14,151 nucleotides of DNA. Source: Candidatus Shapirobacteria bacterium (GTDB lineage Bacteria > Patescibacteriota > Microgenomatia > UBA12405 > JAHJSD01). How positions within the stretch are numbered: the first letter of the stretch is position 1; each line of letters begins with the position of its first letter. This document shows, piece by piece, positions 7,156 through 12,949 of this stretch. The notes beneath the pieces were generated by a model. That model saw only the letters and a list, made by a program, of their open reading frames with translations, was not told where the DNA came from and did no database searches. The stretch spans positions 1-14,151 of the forward strand of contig JALUUX010000029.1 in assembly GCA_027021145.1 (NCBI GenBank). Reading direction: 5' to 3'. Both the position numbers and the translations under genes were made by a program.

Positions 7156-8793
7156 ATGATGACCCACTATGTTTTTATTTCAGGGGGAGTAATTTCAGGT
7201 TTGGGTAAGGGGGTAACCGCCGCTTCCGTCGCCCTTCTTCTTCAGTCAGCCGGTTTTCGCGTTAACTTAGTCAAAATCGATATGTATCTCAATCAAGATG
7301 CGGGCACAATGAACCCCTTAGAACATGGCGAGGTTTTTGTCACTGCTGATGGTTGTGAGACCGACCAAGATTTGGGTCATTATGAGCGGTTCTTAAATCG
7401 GCGCTTGAGTCGAAAGAATTATCTGACAGCTGGCCAAGTTTATGCCCGAATTTTAGCCCAAGAACGGGCTTTATTTTACGATGGTGCCTGCGTCGAAGTT
7501 TATCATCACTTCCCGGCCGAAGTGGTCAAATTTCTCCGTCGAGCTGGTCGCGGATATGATTTCCTCCTTGTTGAGCTGGGAGGCAGTGTGGGCGAATATC
7601 AAAACATTCTTTTTTTCGAGACCATTCGCCGCTGGAAGATGCGTTGTCCCAATCAGGTTTGGCTGATGCATTTGGTTTATTTACCCTTGCCGCCTTCATT
7701 GGGGGAGATGAAAACCAAACCGGCTCAGCAGTCGATTGCCGAACTCCATCGCCTGGGATTAAATCCCGACTGGCTTATTTGTCGGGGACCACAAGCTCCT
7801 GATCAACCTCGTCGGGCTAAATTGGCTTTGGTTTCCGCTTTGCCCCAAGAAGATATTTTTGCTGCTCCTGACACCTGGCCCATTTATCGCCTCCCCTTGT
7901 TATTATTAGATCAAGGTTTTCTCCGCCGCTTTCTGACCAAATTAGGCCTGCCTCGGCGGCCGGCCAGACTCAAGTCTTGGCGGCAATTGATTGGACAGGT
8001 CGATCAACTTCAAACTCAGCGCTCCATTGCCATTGTCGGAAAGTATTATGCCAGCGGCCAGTTTTCTTTAGCTGATGCTTATATTTCCGTGGTCGAATCG
8101 ATTAAAATTGCCGCTTGGCATCAAGGGATTAAGCCGGAAATTATTTGGGTCGATAGCGAAAAAGTCGAACAGCATGGTCTTTCCGCCTTACCTAAAAAGG
8201 TGGCGGGCGTAGTAGTGCCCGGGGGCTTTGGTTGTCGCGGCGTTGAGGGAAAAATAGCCACCATCCGCTGGGCTCGGGAAAACAAGATCCCCTTTTTAGG
8301 TCTTTGTTATGGTTTGCAGCTGGCCACCGTCGAGTTTGCTCGCCATGTCGCTGGCTTAAAGAGAGCCCATACCACTGAGGTCGATCGCCAAACTCCCCAT
8401 CCGGTCATTGATTTGATGCCCGAGCAGGAGAAGAAGTTGTTAGCCCGAGACTACGGCGGCACCATGCGCCTAGGTAATTGGCCTTGTCGGCTTCGCCCCC
8501 GAACTTTGGCCCGCCGCGCCTATCGCCGCGCCTTAATTTATGAGCGCCACCGTCATCGTTATGAAGTTAATAATCGCTACCGGGCCCGGCTCGAACAGGC
8601 CGGCTTGGTGATTGCCGGCACCAGTCCCGACGGTCGGCTAGTGGAGATAATCGAACTCCCTGCCTCAAGTCACCCCTTTTTTGTTGCTACCCAATTTCAT
8701 CCCGAATTCACCAGCCGCTTTCTCCGCCCCAACCCACTCTTTAGAGCCTTTATCTCCGCCTGCCAACAAAATGTAAACTATAACTTGACATAA
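7156..8793 (+). CDS. pyrG: CTP synthase
   Basis: A 545-aa CTP synthase (UTP + ATP + glutamine to CTP), full length. The N-terminal synthetase domain has SGGVISGLGKGVTAAS (P-loop), ETDQDLGHYERF and ELGGSVG (Mg-binding acidic residues) and EMKTKPAQQS (UTP site). The C-terminal glutamine amidotransferase domain has VVPGGFGCRGVEGK, the nucleophile cysteine in GLCYGLQ (usually CLG), DYGGTMRLG, ERHRHRYEVNN and the catalytic QFHPEF. The DIE stretch after GGTVG, which contacts the inhibitor CTP in E. coli, is replaced by EYQ, and the usual IPHxTxE segment reads YHHFPAE; I recall GEYQN as common in CPR enzymes. Tandem ATGs at 7156 and 7159 are both possible starts; an ATG at 7152 is out of frame. A TAAAAT box at 7138-7143 may be the promoter. 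Arginine codons are mainly CGN. Confidence 0.97.
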   Translation: MMTHYVFISGGVISGLGKGVTAASVALLLQSAGFRVNLVKIDMYLNQDAGTMNPLEHGEVFVTADGCETDQDLGHYERFLNRRLSRKNYLTAGQVYARILAQERALFYDGACVEVYHHFPAEVVKFLRRAGRGYDFLLVELGGSVGEYQNILFFETIRRWKMRCPNQVWLMHLVYLPLPPSLGEMKTKPAQQSIAELHRLGLNPDWLICRGPQAPDQPRRAKLALVSALPQEDIFAAPDTWPIYRLPLLLLDQGFLRRFLTKLGLPRRPARLKSWRQLIGQVDQLQTQRSIAIVGKYYASGQFSLADAYISVVESIKIAAWHQGIKPEIIWVDSEKVEQHGLSALPKKVAGVVVPGGFGCRGVEGKIATIRWARENKIPFLGLCYGLQLATVEFARHVAGLKRAHTTEVDRQTPHPVIDLMPEQEKKLLARDYGGTMRLGNWPCRLRPRTLARRAYRRALIYERHRHRYEVNNRYRARLEQAGLVIAGTSPDGRLVEIIELPASSHPFFVATQFHPEFTSRFLRPNPLFRAFISACQQNVNYNLT

Positions 8794-8840
8794 ATGTTGC
8801 TTTTATGTAAAGAGTGACTAACCAAAATATCTTTTCCAAC

Positions 8841-8869
8841 TGGCCATTCTACCCAATCCTGATTAAAAT
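8841..8869 (+). promoter_or_regulatory. Candidate radA promoter (TGGCCA-N17-TAAAAT)
   Basis: TGGCCA (4 of 6 -35 bases) and TAAAAT (5 of 6 -10 bases) are exactly 17 bp apart, with the -10 ending 5 nt before the ATG at 8875. It fits the leaderless pattern but is weaker than the others. A small inverted repeat (ACATAAA...TTTATGT, about 8788-8809) overlaps the pyrG stop and could weakly end pyrG transcripts. Confidence 0.4.
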
Positions 8870-8874
8870 GATAA

Positions 8875-10278
8875 ATGATAAATGACCAGATGACCAAATC
8901 GACAACAGTTTATGTTTGCGACAATTGTGGCTATCACTCAGCCAAATGGTTGGGTCAGTGTCCGGAGTGTGGGGAATGGGGGAGCCTGAGACAATTAAGA
9001 ATTAAGAGTGAAGAATTAAGAATTAAAAAGGGCCGATCCCTCCAATCCCTCCGATCTATCCAATCCGTCCGATTACTCCGATTAAATCAGATTAAGCCTC
9101 GGTCAGTTAAGCGGATCAAGACCGGAATCGGGGAGTTGGATCGGGTTTTAGGCGGTGGCATTGTTCCTGGCTCAGTGGTTCTCTTTGCTGGCGAACCTGG
9201 CATTGGCAAAAGCACTCTCCTGACCCAAGTTGCCTTAAGTTTAGGATCGGCCCGTCCAGCAGGCGAGCCACCAACTACTATTTATATTTGTGGCGAAGAA
9301 TCGCCCGAACAAGTTCGTCTTCGCCTCACCCGCCTCTTGTCCGATCAATCCGATCAGTCCAATAACTCCGATCTTCTCTTTCTTCCCGAAACCGATATTG
9401 ACTTAATTATTGACCAAATTGCCAATTGCAAATTGCAAATGGTTAAATTATTGATAATTGATTCCATCCAAACTCTTTATACCACTGACCTTCCCGGTAC
9501 TGCTGGCTCAATCACTCAGGTAAGAGAGTGTACTCAGCGCCTGATCCAGTTAGCCAAAACCAAGCAGATGGCCATCTTTTTAGTCGGTCATGTCACCAAA
9601 AAGGGAGTTTTAGCCGGGCCCAAAACTATTGAACATGCTGTTGATACAGTCTTATATTTCGAAGGGGAAAGATCGGCAGATCTGCGCTTGTTAAGATCAG
9701 TGAAAAACCGCTTTGGCCCGACTGATGAAGTCGGGGTTTTCCAAATGACCGACGCCGGCTTGAAAGAGGTGATTAATCCTGAAATTTTACTAAACTCTAG
9801 ACCACTAAACTCTAAACCACCCTCAGGTTCTGCTTATACCGTTGTCTTTGAGGGTACCCGACCAATGGTGGTAGAAATTCAAGCTCTAGTCACTAAGAGC
9901 TTTGCCCCTTTGCCTAAAAGAGTGATTAATGGTCTTGATCGTCGTCGATCAGAAATGTTGATCGCTGTTCTACAAAAATACCTGAAGATCCCTCTTTGGG
10001 AATATGATGTTTTTCTCAATGTCGCCGGTGGTTTTCGGGTCACTGAGCCTGCTGCTGATCTGGCTGTCTGCGCTGCCCTTTATTCTTCTTATAAAAACGA
10101 AGCTTTGTCAGTGAAAGCTGTTTTCGTCGGTGAGGTTTCTCTCTTAGGCCAAGTCAATCCTGTTAGTAGGGAAGACAAGAGGCAAAAACAAGCCCAGGCC
10201 CTGGGACTAACAGATTTTTACTCCGATCGGAACATTACCTCGATTACTCAACTAAAAGCCTTATTTAATTCTATTTAA
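8875..10278 (+). CDS. radA: DNA repair protein RadA (Sms)
   Basis: RadA is a RecA-like, DnaB-type motor that promotes branch migration and strand exchange in recombinational repair. All domains are present in this 467-aa protein: a four-cysteine zinc finger (C15, C18, C29, C32), Walker A GEPGIGKST (from about 106), Walker B LLIIDS (about 191-196), the RadA signature KNRFG (277-281), and a C-terminal Lon-like domain with LNVAGGFRVTEPAADLAV and FVGEVSLLGQV. Two stretches are unusual: a linker at about 43-71 built from LRIK repeats and S-[LIV]-[QR] triplets, and an SDQSDQSNNSD insert at 156-166 within the ATPase core. Both are encoded by repeat DNA also found between genes. The family N-terminus (MTKSTTVYVCDNCG) would suit an ATG at 8890; 8875 suits the promoter, so the start is uncertain by five residues. 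Confidence 0.97.
   Translation: MINDQMTKSTTVYVCDNCGYHSAKWLGQCPECGEWGSLRQLRIKSEELRIKKGRSLQSLRSIQSVRLLRLNQIKPRSVKRIKTGIGELDRVLGGGIVPGSVVLFAGEPGIGKSTLLTQVALSLGSARPAGEPPTTIYICGEESPEQVRLRLTRLLSDQSDQSNNSDLLFLPETDIDLIIDQIANCKLQMVKLLIIDSIQTLYTTDLPGTAGSITQVRECTQRLIQLAKTKQMAIFLVGHVTKKGVLAGPKTIEHAVDTVLYFEGERSADLRLLRSVKNRFGPTDEVGVFQMTDAGLKEVINPEILLNSRPLNSKPPSGSAYTVVFEGTRPMVVEIQALVTKSFAPLPKRVINGLDRRRSEMLIAVLQKYLKIPLWEYDVFLNVAGGFRVTEPAADLAVCAALYSSYKNEALSVKAVFVGEVSLLGQVNPVSREDKRQKQAQALGLTDFYSDRNITSITQLKALFNSI
9033..9086. repeat. 9-bp tandem repeat inside the radA linker (6 units, in frame)
   Basis: Six contiguous units follow CCRATYNNT: CCGATCCCT, CCAATCCCT, CCGATCTAT, CCAATCCGT, CCGATTACT and CCGATTAAA. 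They are translated as a triplet series, S-L-Q, S-L-R, S-I-Q, S-V-R, between the zinc finger and the ATPase domain. Just upstream (about 8995-9027) is a second simple repeat of GAATTAA units encoding LRIK twice. Confidence 0.85.
9341..9376. repeat. 9-bp tandem repeat inside the radA ATPase domain (4 units, in frame)
   Basis: The units CCGATCAAT, CCGATCAGT, CCAATAACT and CCGATCTTC match the same family but are read in a different codon phase, giving S-D-Q, S-D-Q, S-N-N, S-D. They lie between Walker A and Walker B, where other RadA proteins have a short loop. Confidence 0.85.
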
Positions 10279-10328
10279 TTCAGATATCAAGTACTAGACT
10301 ATTTCTTCTATTCTTTTCTATCCTTTTC

Positions 10329-10346
10329 GCCCCGACGCTTCGGGGC
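10329..10346 (+). terminator. Hairpin after radA (7-bp GC-rich stem), possible terminator
   Basis: GCCCCGA and TCGGGGC form a perfect stem around a CGCT loop, 50 nt after the radA stop. The following sequence (ACCTTTCTATCC) is only modestly T-rich, so it may be a weak terminator or a dispersed palindromic element. The stretch from here to 10490 is AT-rich and shows no gene. Confidence 0.5.
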
Positions 10347-10490
10347 ACCTTTCTATCCCTATCACTAACGAACTGGATACTTTTCCACAACAACTCATCA
10401 AGCGGTTAAAAAGGCCTAATTTATACCTAATTTTCATAGTAATTAATTTTATAAGACTGTATATTTTTAACGCTTATAAAACTATAGGTC

Positions 10491-10519
10491 TTGACAGTCT
10501 CAAAAAAATTCTCTATTAT
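10491..10519 (+). promoter_or_regulatory. Near-consensus sigma-70-type promoter (TTGACA-N17-TATTAT)
   Basis: A perfect -35 TTGACA (10491-10496), a 17-bp spacer and TATTAT (10514-10519) form the best matched promoter in the window. Seven bases (TCTCTTG) separate the -10 from an ATG at 10527, the same leaderless spacing seen for larger genes here. Confidence 0.7.
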
Positions 10520-10526
10520 TCTCTTG

Positions 10527-10706
10527 ATGTCAATCAAACTCATTCCACTCAAACTAGCCAGACTGATTAGTCCAATTGGTCTAATTGGTCCGATCAAGCG
10601 ATTTTTCCGTCTCAGTGAAGGTAAACTAAGGGTTAGCAGGGAAGATAATTGGGCCAGAAAACAGATTTTAGAGATGGCGCGGCTAGGAGGGAGATTGATT
10701 TTGTAA
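10527..10706 (+). CDS. Small 59-aa basic hypothetical protein, probably leaderless
   Basis: The frame starts MSIKLIPLKLARLISPIGLI and ends GGRLIL. The N-terminal half is hydrophobic with interspersed lysines and arginines (amphipathic or membrane-associated helix), and the C-terminal half is charged (KRFFRLSEGKLRVSREDNWARKQ). The protein is strongly basic and matches no family I know. Support for a real gene is the near-consensus promoter exactly 7 nt upstream of the ATG. The same frame has a TTG at 10491, but it is the first base triplet of the -35 box and so is not the start. Residues around SPIGLIGPIK are encoded by the 9-bp repeat. The stop lies at the edge of an A8 tract and hairpin. It could be a small membrane peptide, a toxin-like peptide, or a spurious frame within a transcribed regulatory RNA. 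Confidence 0.45.
   Translation: MSIKLIPLKLARLISPIGLIGPIKRFFRLSEGKLRVSREDNWARKQILEMARLGGRLIL
10563..10598. repeat. 9-bp tandem repeat within the small gene (4 units)
   Basis: CTGATTAGT, CCAATTGGT, CTAATTGGT and CCGATCAAG follow the window-wide 9-mer pattern. Here the codon phase is the third possible one (CCA ATT GGT), giving P-I-G-like triplets. Confidence 0.75.
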
Positions 10707-10768
10707 AAAAAAGAGCATCGTTACCGTCATTCCGGGCAAGCCTGAGTGGAACGCGAGTAACAATGCTC
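10705..10768 (-). terminator. Long imperfect hairpin with T8 on the minus strand
   Basis: GAGCATCGTTAC (10713-10724) pairs with GTAACAATGCTC (10757-10768), 12 bp with one mismatch, with further weak pairing inside (TTCC/GGAA). On the minus strand the stem is followed by eight T residues (10712-10705), the form of an intrinsic terminator. No convincing minus-strand gene lies to the right, so it may instead be a dispersed REP- or MITE-like palindrome that also follows the 59-aa gene. Confidence 0.5.
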
Positions 10769-10831
10769 TCTGAGTTAAAGATAACAAAGAAGGTCGGTTT
10801 TGTCAATGGGTTTATTCGGCCGGACACCAGT

Positions 10832-10867
10832 CCGATTTGACTTATTGGCCTGATTCGTCTTATTCTT
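10832..10867. repeat. 9-bp tandem repeat tract, intergenic (4 units)
   Basis: CCGATTTGA, CTTATTGGC, CTGATTCGT and CTTATTCTT are a more degenerate run of the 9-mer family in the non-coding stretch between the two hairpin groups. Confidence 0.6.
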
Positions 10868-10878
10868 ATTCTTGTTAA

Positions 10879-10898
10879 GAGTCGGATCATTCCGACTC
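10879..10898 (+). other. Perfect 8-bp hairpin just upstream of a terminator-like stem
   Basis: GAGTCGGA and TCCGACTC pair around a TCAT loop. It ends two bases before a second, longer hairpin (10901-10941). The close pair may be the 3' end of a structured RNA, or a double terminator. Confidence 0.55.
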
Positions 10899-10900
10899 AG

Positions 10901-10950
10901 AATGAAGGGTAGCATGAGGGGCAGGCGTGCTACCCTTCATTTTGTTTTCT
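10901..10950 (+). terminator. Intrinsic terminator-like hairpin (14-bp perfect stem plus T-rich tail)
   Basis: AATGAAGGGTAGCA and TGCTACCCTTCATT are perfect complements around a 13-nt loop, followed by TTGTTTTCTT. This is the strongest plus-strand terminator candidate in the window. It would insulate the unknown gene cluster downstream from radA-side transcription, or end a small RNA made from the 10491 promoter. Confidence 0.65.
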
Positions 10951-10963
10951 TCCGACCCCATCT

Positions 10964-11107
10964 ACCAAAATCCCTGCCGATCGGCAACAATTTTCGAACC
11001 TAAACTAGTTACTTCTATACCAAAAGCACTGCCGATCGGCACTAATTCTTGCCACTAACTCAACCACCTCTTAACCAAAATCTTTGCCGATCGGCCTAAA
11101 ATTTGGT
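10964..11107. promoter_or_regulatory. Three operator-like palindromes at exact 55-bp spacing
   Basis: The 10-bp palindrome GCCGATCGGC occurs at 10976-10985, 11031-11040 and 11086-11095, each start exactly 55 bp after the last. Each copy is preceded by a conserved ACCAAAA arm 6-7 bp before the core. The third copy also has the mirrored arm TTTGGT, making a longer imperfect dyad. A fourth copy is at 12963-12972. The array lies 52 bp upstream of the extended -10 promoter at 11144-11152. The dyads look like binding sites for a dimeric or tetrameric DNA-binding protein; no obvious regulator gene is in the window. Confidence 0.65.
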
Positions 11108-11123
11108 AGTCCGCTCACCCTTT

Positions 11124-11152
11124 TTGCTCCTTCTTTCTCGGTCTGGTATAAT
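11124..11152 (+). promoter_or_regulatory. Extended -10 promoter of the unknown gene cluster (TGG-TATAAT)
   Basis: TTGCTC (11124-11129) is 17 bp from TATAAT (11147-11152), with TG at 11144-11145 making it an extended -10 promoter. Start of transcription would be near 11159, at AACTATCAG, a 9-mer also found just after the -10 of the third cluster gene (13061-13069). It gives a leader of about 115 nt. Confidence 0.6.
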
Positions 11153-11182
11153 AACAGTAACTATCAGTTATAACTTAACTCT

Positions 11183-11206
11183 CGAGAGTATTAACGAGAG
11201 TATTAA
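11183..11206 (+). repeat. Perfect 12-bp tandem repeat in the 5' leader
   Basis: CGAGAGTATTAA occurs twice in direct succession. The first copy overlaps the palindrome ACTCTCGAGAGT. It lies in the predicted untranslated leader between the promoter and the first cluster gene, a position suited to an operator or an RNA control element. Confidence 0.6.
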
Positions 11207-11275
11207 TTGAAGTAAATAAGGCAAAATAAAGTAAGATGAAAAAATTAAAGTTTTAAATTTTAAAAGGATTAAGAT

Positions 11276-11914
11276 ATGGAGATCGAACACTTTTTAACTA
11301 CTTCAGGGGTAGAAATAATTAATGGGCTTCTAGAAAGAGTGGACAGAAGAGTGATGAGGTGTGTTGGAAAGGTTCCAGATGACTGCGAGAGAGTGCTTGT
11401 GTGTAAACTTGGGAATGAAGGAAATGAAGGAGGAGTGGCTCTTGTCGAGAGGATTGGCAAAGGATCGGTGAATTCTAATGTTCTTGAGGATGGCCCACCG
11501 CTGCTGTTTTTACTTTTTAACGGAAAACTTCCTGAGAGGATAGCCGATTCTTTCTTTGGTCTAGTTGAAGCCATTGAGAAGGGGAGGGGAGTAGAAGAAG
11601 AAGCAAAGAAGTTTGTTGGTTTACTACAATTGGATGGTGATGAGGGGGTTAGAGAAGGCCTTGTTGAGTTAATCGTAGAGAGCGCTAAATTAAGCAGGGA
11701 TGTTGCATTGGGGCAAGTATACCGTGAGCTTCGATATGAAGTTGAGCACGGAGGGCACGAGAGGGGAGCTGGGGGTGAAGGTTTGCTTTATGTCACTCCC
11801 GCTGGGTTTGTTTTTGGACGTATAAAGGGAAAGTTTCCTGGAAGAAAGATTTCTTCAGCCTTACAGAAAAGCAGGGTATTTATTCATCCTCCCCGAGGAA
11901 AATTAGTTTGGTAG
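11276..11914 (+). CDS. Hypothetical protein, first gene of the unknown cluster (212 aa)
   Basis: A soluble, acidic-to-neutral protein beginning MEIEHFLTTSGVEIINGLLE. It has mixed alpha/beta character, a hydrophobic strand near 78-85 (PPLLFLLF), charged helices through the middle, and a glycine-rich histidine stretch (VEHGGHERGAGGEG, about 158-171). It ends in a basic region (FGRIKGKFPGRKISS). I recognise no family. The start is supported by AAAGGA about 7 nt upstream. Codon use is purine-rich with AGA/AGG for most arginines, in contrast to the CGN-rich pyrG. It is probably cotranscribed with the gene at 11962, 47 bp downstream, and lies behind the 55-bp operator array. Confidence 0.7.
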   Translation: MEIEHFLTTSGVEIINGLLERVDRRVMRCVGKVPDDCERVLVCKLGNEGNEGGVALVERIGKGSVNSNVLEDGPPLLFLLFNGKLPERIADSFFGLVEAIEKGRGVEEEAKKFVGLLQLDGDEGVREGLVELIVESAKLSRDVALGQVYRELRYEVEHGGHERGAGGEGLLYVTPAGFVFGRIKGKFPGRKISSALQKSRVFIHPPRGKLVW

Positions 11915-11924
11915 TAGGAGAAGA

Positions 11925-11960
11925 ATGATGATTCTTAATCATAAATTGGCAGGCTGCTGA
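11925..11960 (+). CDS. Possible 11-aa leader peptide between the first two cluster genes
   Basis: A strong SD (AGGAG, 11916-11920) right after the upstream stop is followed by ATGATG and a short frame encoding MMILNHKLAGC, ending TGA one base before the ATG at 11962. The downstream gene has no good SD of its own, so ribosomes finishing the minigene could re-initiate there. Without it, the SD at 11916 would serve nothing. Proteomic existence is unproven. Confidence 0.35.
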   Translation: MMILNHKLAGC

Positions 11961-11961
11961 T

Positions 11962-12939
11962 ATGATTCCACCATCATCAGGAACATTATCTATGGAAGTG
12001 GTTAGTATGAAGCTTGATTCTGGCAAAGAAGGCACTCTTCTTATTCCTGTAGGAGAAGCAAGGCCTTGTGGGCCAGAAGTCCGAGTAACAACAATCGAGG
12101 CTTTTGGGCCGGTTTCTGTTAATAACTTTGTCTTTGAGCGTGAAAGAGTTTTGAGAAGTGGTCCTGAATTACCACCTCTTTTTGACCAAGTCAGGAAGGG
12201 TTTTGCTCGGCGCCTGGAAGAAGTGGGTATTTCTGAAAAAGAGGTGGAGAGAGCTTTGAGAATACTAAGGGAAAGATTGGCAAGAGTTGCTGCTGGACAG
12301 CCTGAGAAAGGGGCAGTTTTAGCAGCGAAAACAGGAAGAGTTAAGCCTGATGGCGATGACTCCTTGGTATTAGAGGAGCCTGAAACCTTGTGGGGTAGCA
12401 ATCCAGAGTTTGATTTTTGTGTAGGTCCTCCATTCTTAGGAGCAGGAGATCTTTTTTATTTGGCAAGGAGGTTGGCAAGACGCCATGGAGAGAAGATTGG
12501 AGAAGGTCAAGTTACAGGAGTAAGGCTTAAAGCAGATGTTACTCTTAGTTACGGTCTTGATGCATTAGATTTCTCCCGGATACCTTGGGGAATTATGGCG
12601 GCCAAGTTGCTAGAGACAGCTGGATTGCCAAGCGAGATTGCTAGGTCAGTGGGCGAAAGAGTGCGGAAAGTTGATGACGAACTGGTTAGGTTAGTAAGCG
12701 GGAGAGGTAGTGGGCACGCAACAAGAACTCATACTTTAGTAAAAATAGAGATCTTTGCTGCTGAAATGCCGCTTGGTTCATTGAATGGAGATAGGGGGGG
12801 AAAAGAAGGTGGCTTACTAATGGAAAGGAGAAGGATAACAGGGGTGACAAATGTTCGCGCTTCAATCTTACCGCATCGCGAAGGGTCCAGGGGAAGCGAG
12901 AGGATTTGTGACCCTCTCTTTAACTGGTGTAATCCTTAG
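11962..12939 (+). CDS. Hypothetical protein, second gene of the unknown cluster (325 aa)
   Basis: Begins MIPPSSGTLSMEVVSMKLDS. Residues ~1-60 look beta-rich, followed by a long charged helical region (about 75-115, DQVRKGFARRLEEVGISEKEVERALR in pieces), a mixed central domain with a hydrophobic FLGAGDLFYLARRLARR stretch, and a helical segment (KLLETAGLPSEIARSVGERVRK). It has no membrane segment or known motif. The final ~35 residues (after ITGVTNVRAS) look low in protein-like character, and a G7 run at 12794-12800 precedes them, so the C-terminus may be affected by a frameshift or slippage. An inverted repeat (TTCGCG/CGCGAA) and a small hairpin (GAGAGG/CCTCTC) fall in the tail. It shares AGA/AGG-rich codon use with its neighbours. 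Confidence 0.65.
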   Translation: MIPPSSGTLSMEVVSMKLDSGKEGTLLIPVGEARPCGPEVRVTTIEAFGPVSVNNFVFERERVLRSGPELPPLFDQVRKGFARRLEEVGISEKEVERALRILRERLARVAAGQPEKGAVLAAKTGRVKPDGDDSLVLEEPETLWGSNPEFDFCVGPPFLGAGDLFYLARRLARRHGEKIGEGQVTGVRLKADVTLSYGLDALDFSRIPWGIMAAKLLETAGLPSEIARSVGERVRKVDDELVRLVSGRGSGHATRTHTLVKIEIFAAEMPLGSLNGDRGGKEGGLLMERRRITGVTNVRASILPHREGSRGSERICDPLFNWCNP

Positions 12940-12949
12940 ACCTGACCTT

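Noticed and set aside
10633..10890. Minus-strand 85-codon open frame
   Set aside because: It is read from the palindrome and 9-mer repeats (for example the LRLARNDGND stretch) with no promoter or RBS; repeats of this kind often create false frames.
10964..11107. CRISPR-like array from the 55-bp regular spacing
   Set aside because: Only the 10-bp palindrome and a short left arm repeat; three units, no 23-40 bp repeat, and no cas genes.
10279..11275. tRNA or other classic RNA gene in the non-coding kilobase
   Set aside because: Hairpins are present, but no cloverleaf, T-loop consensus, tmRNA, SRP or RNase P core could be made out by eye.
11880..12401. Minus-strand 173-codon open frame
   Set aside because: It runs opposite the second cluster gene and is serine/threonine/proline-rich, as expected for the reverse of a purine-rich gene; no start signals.
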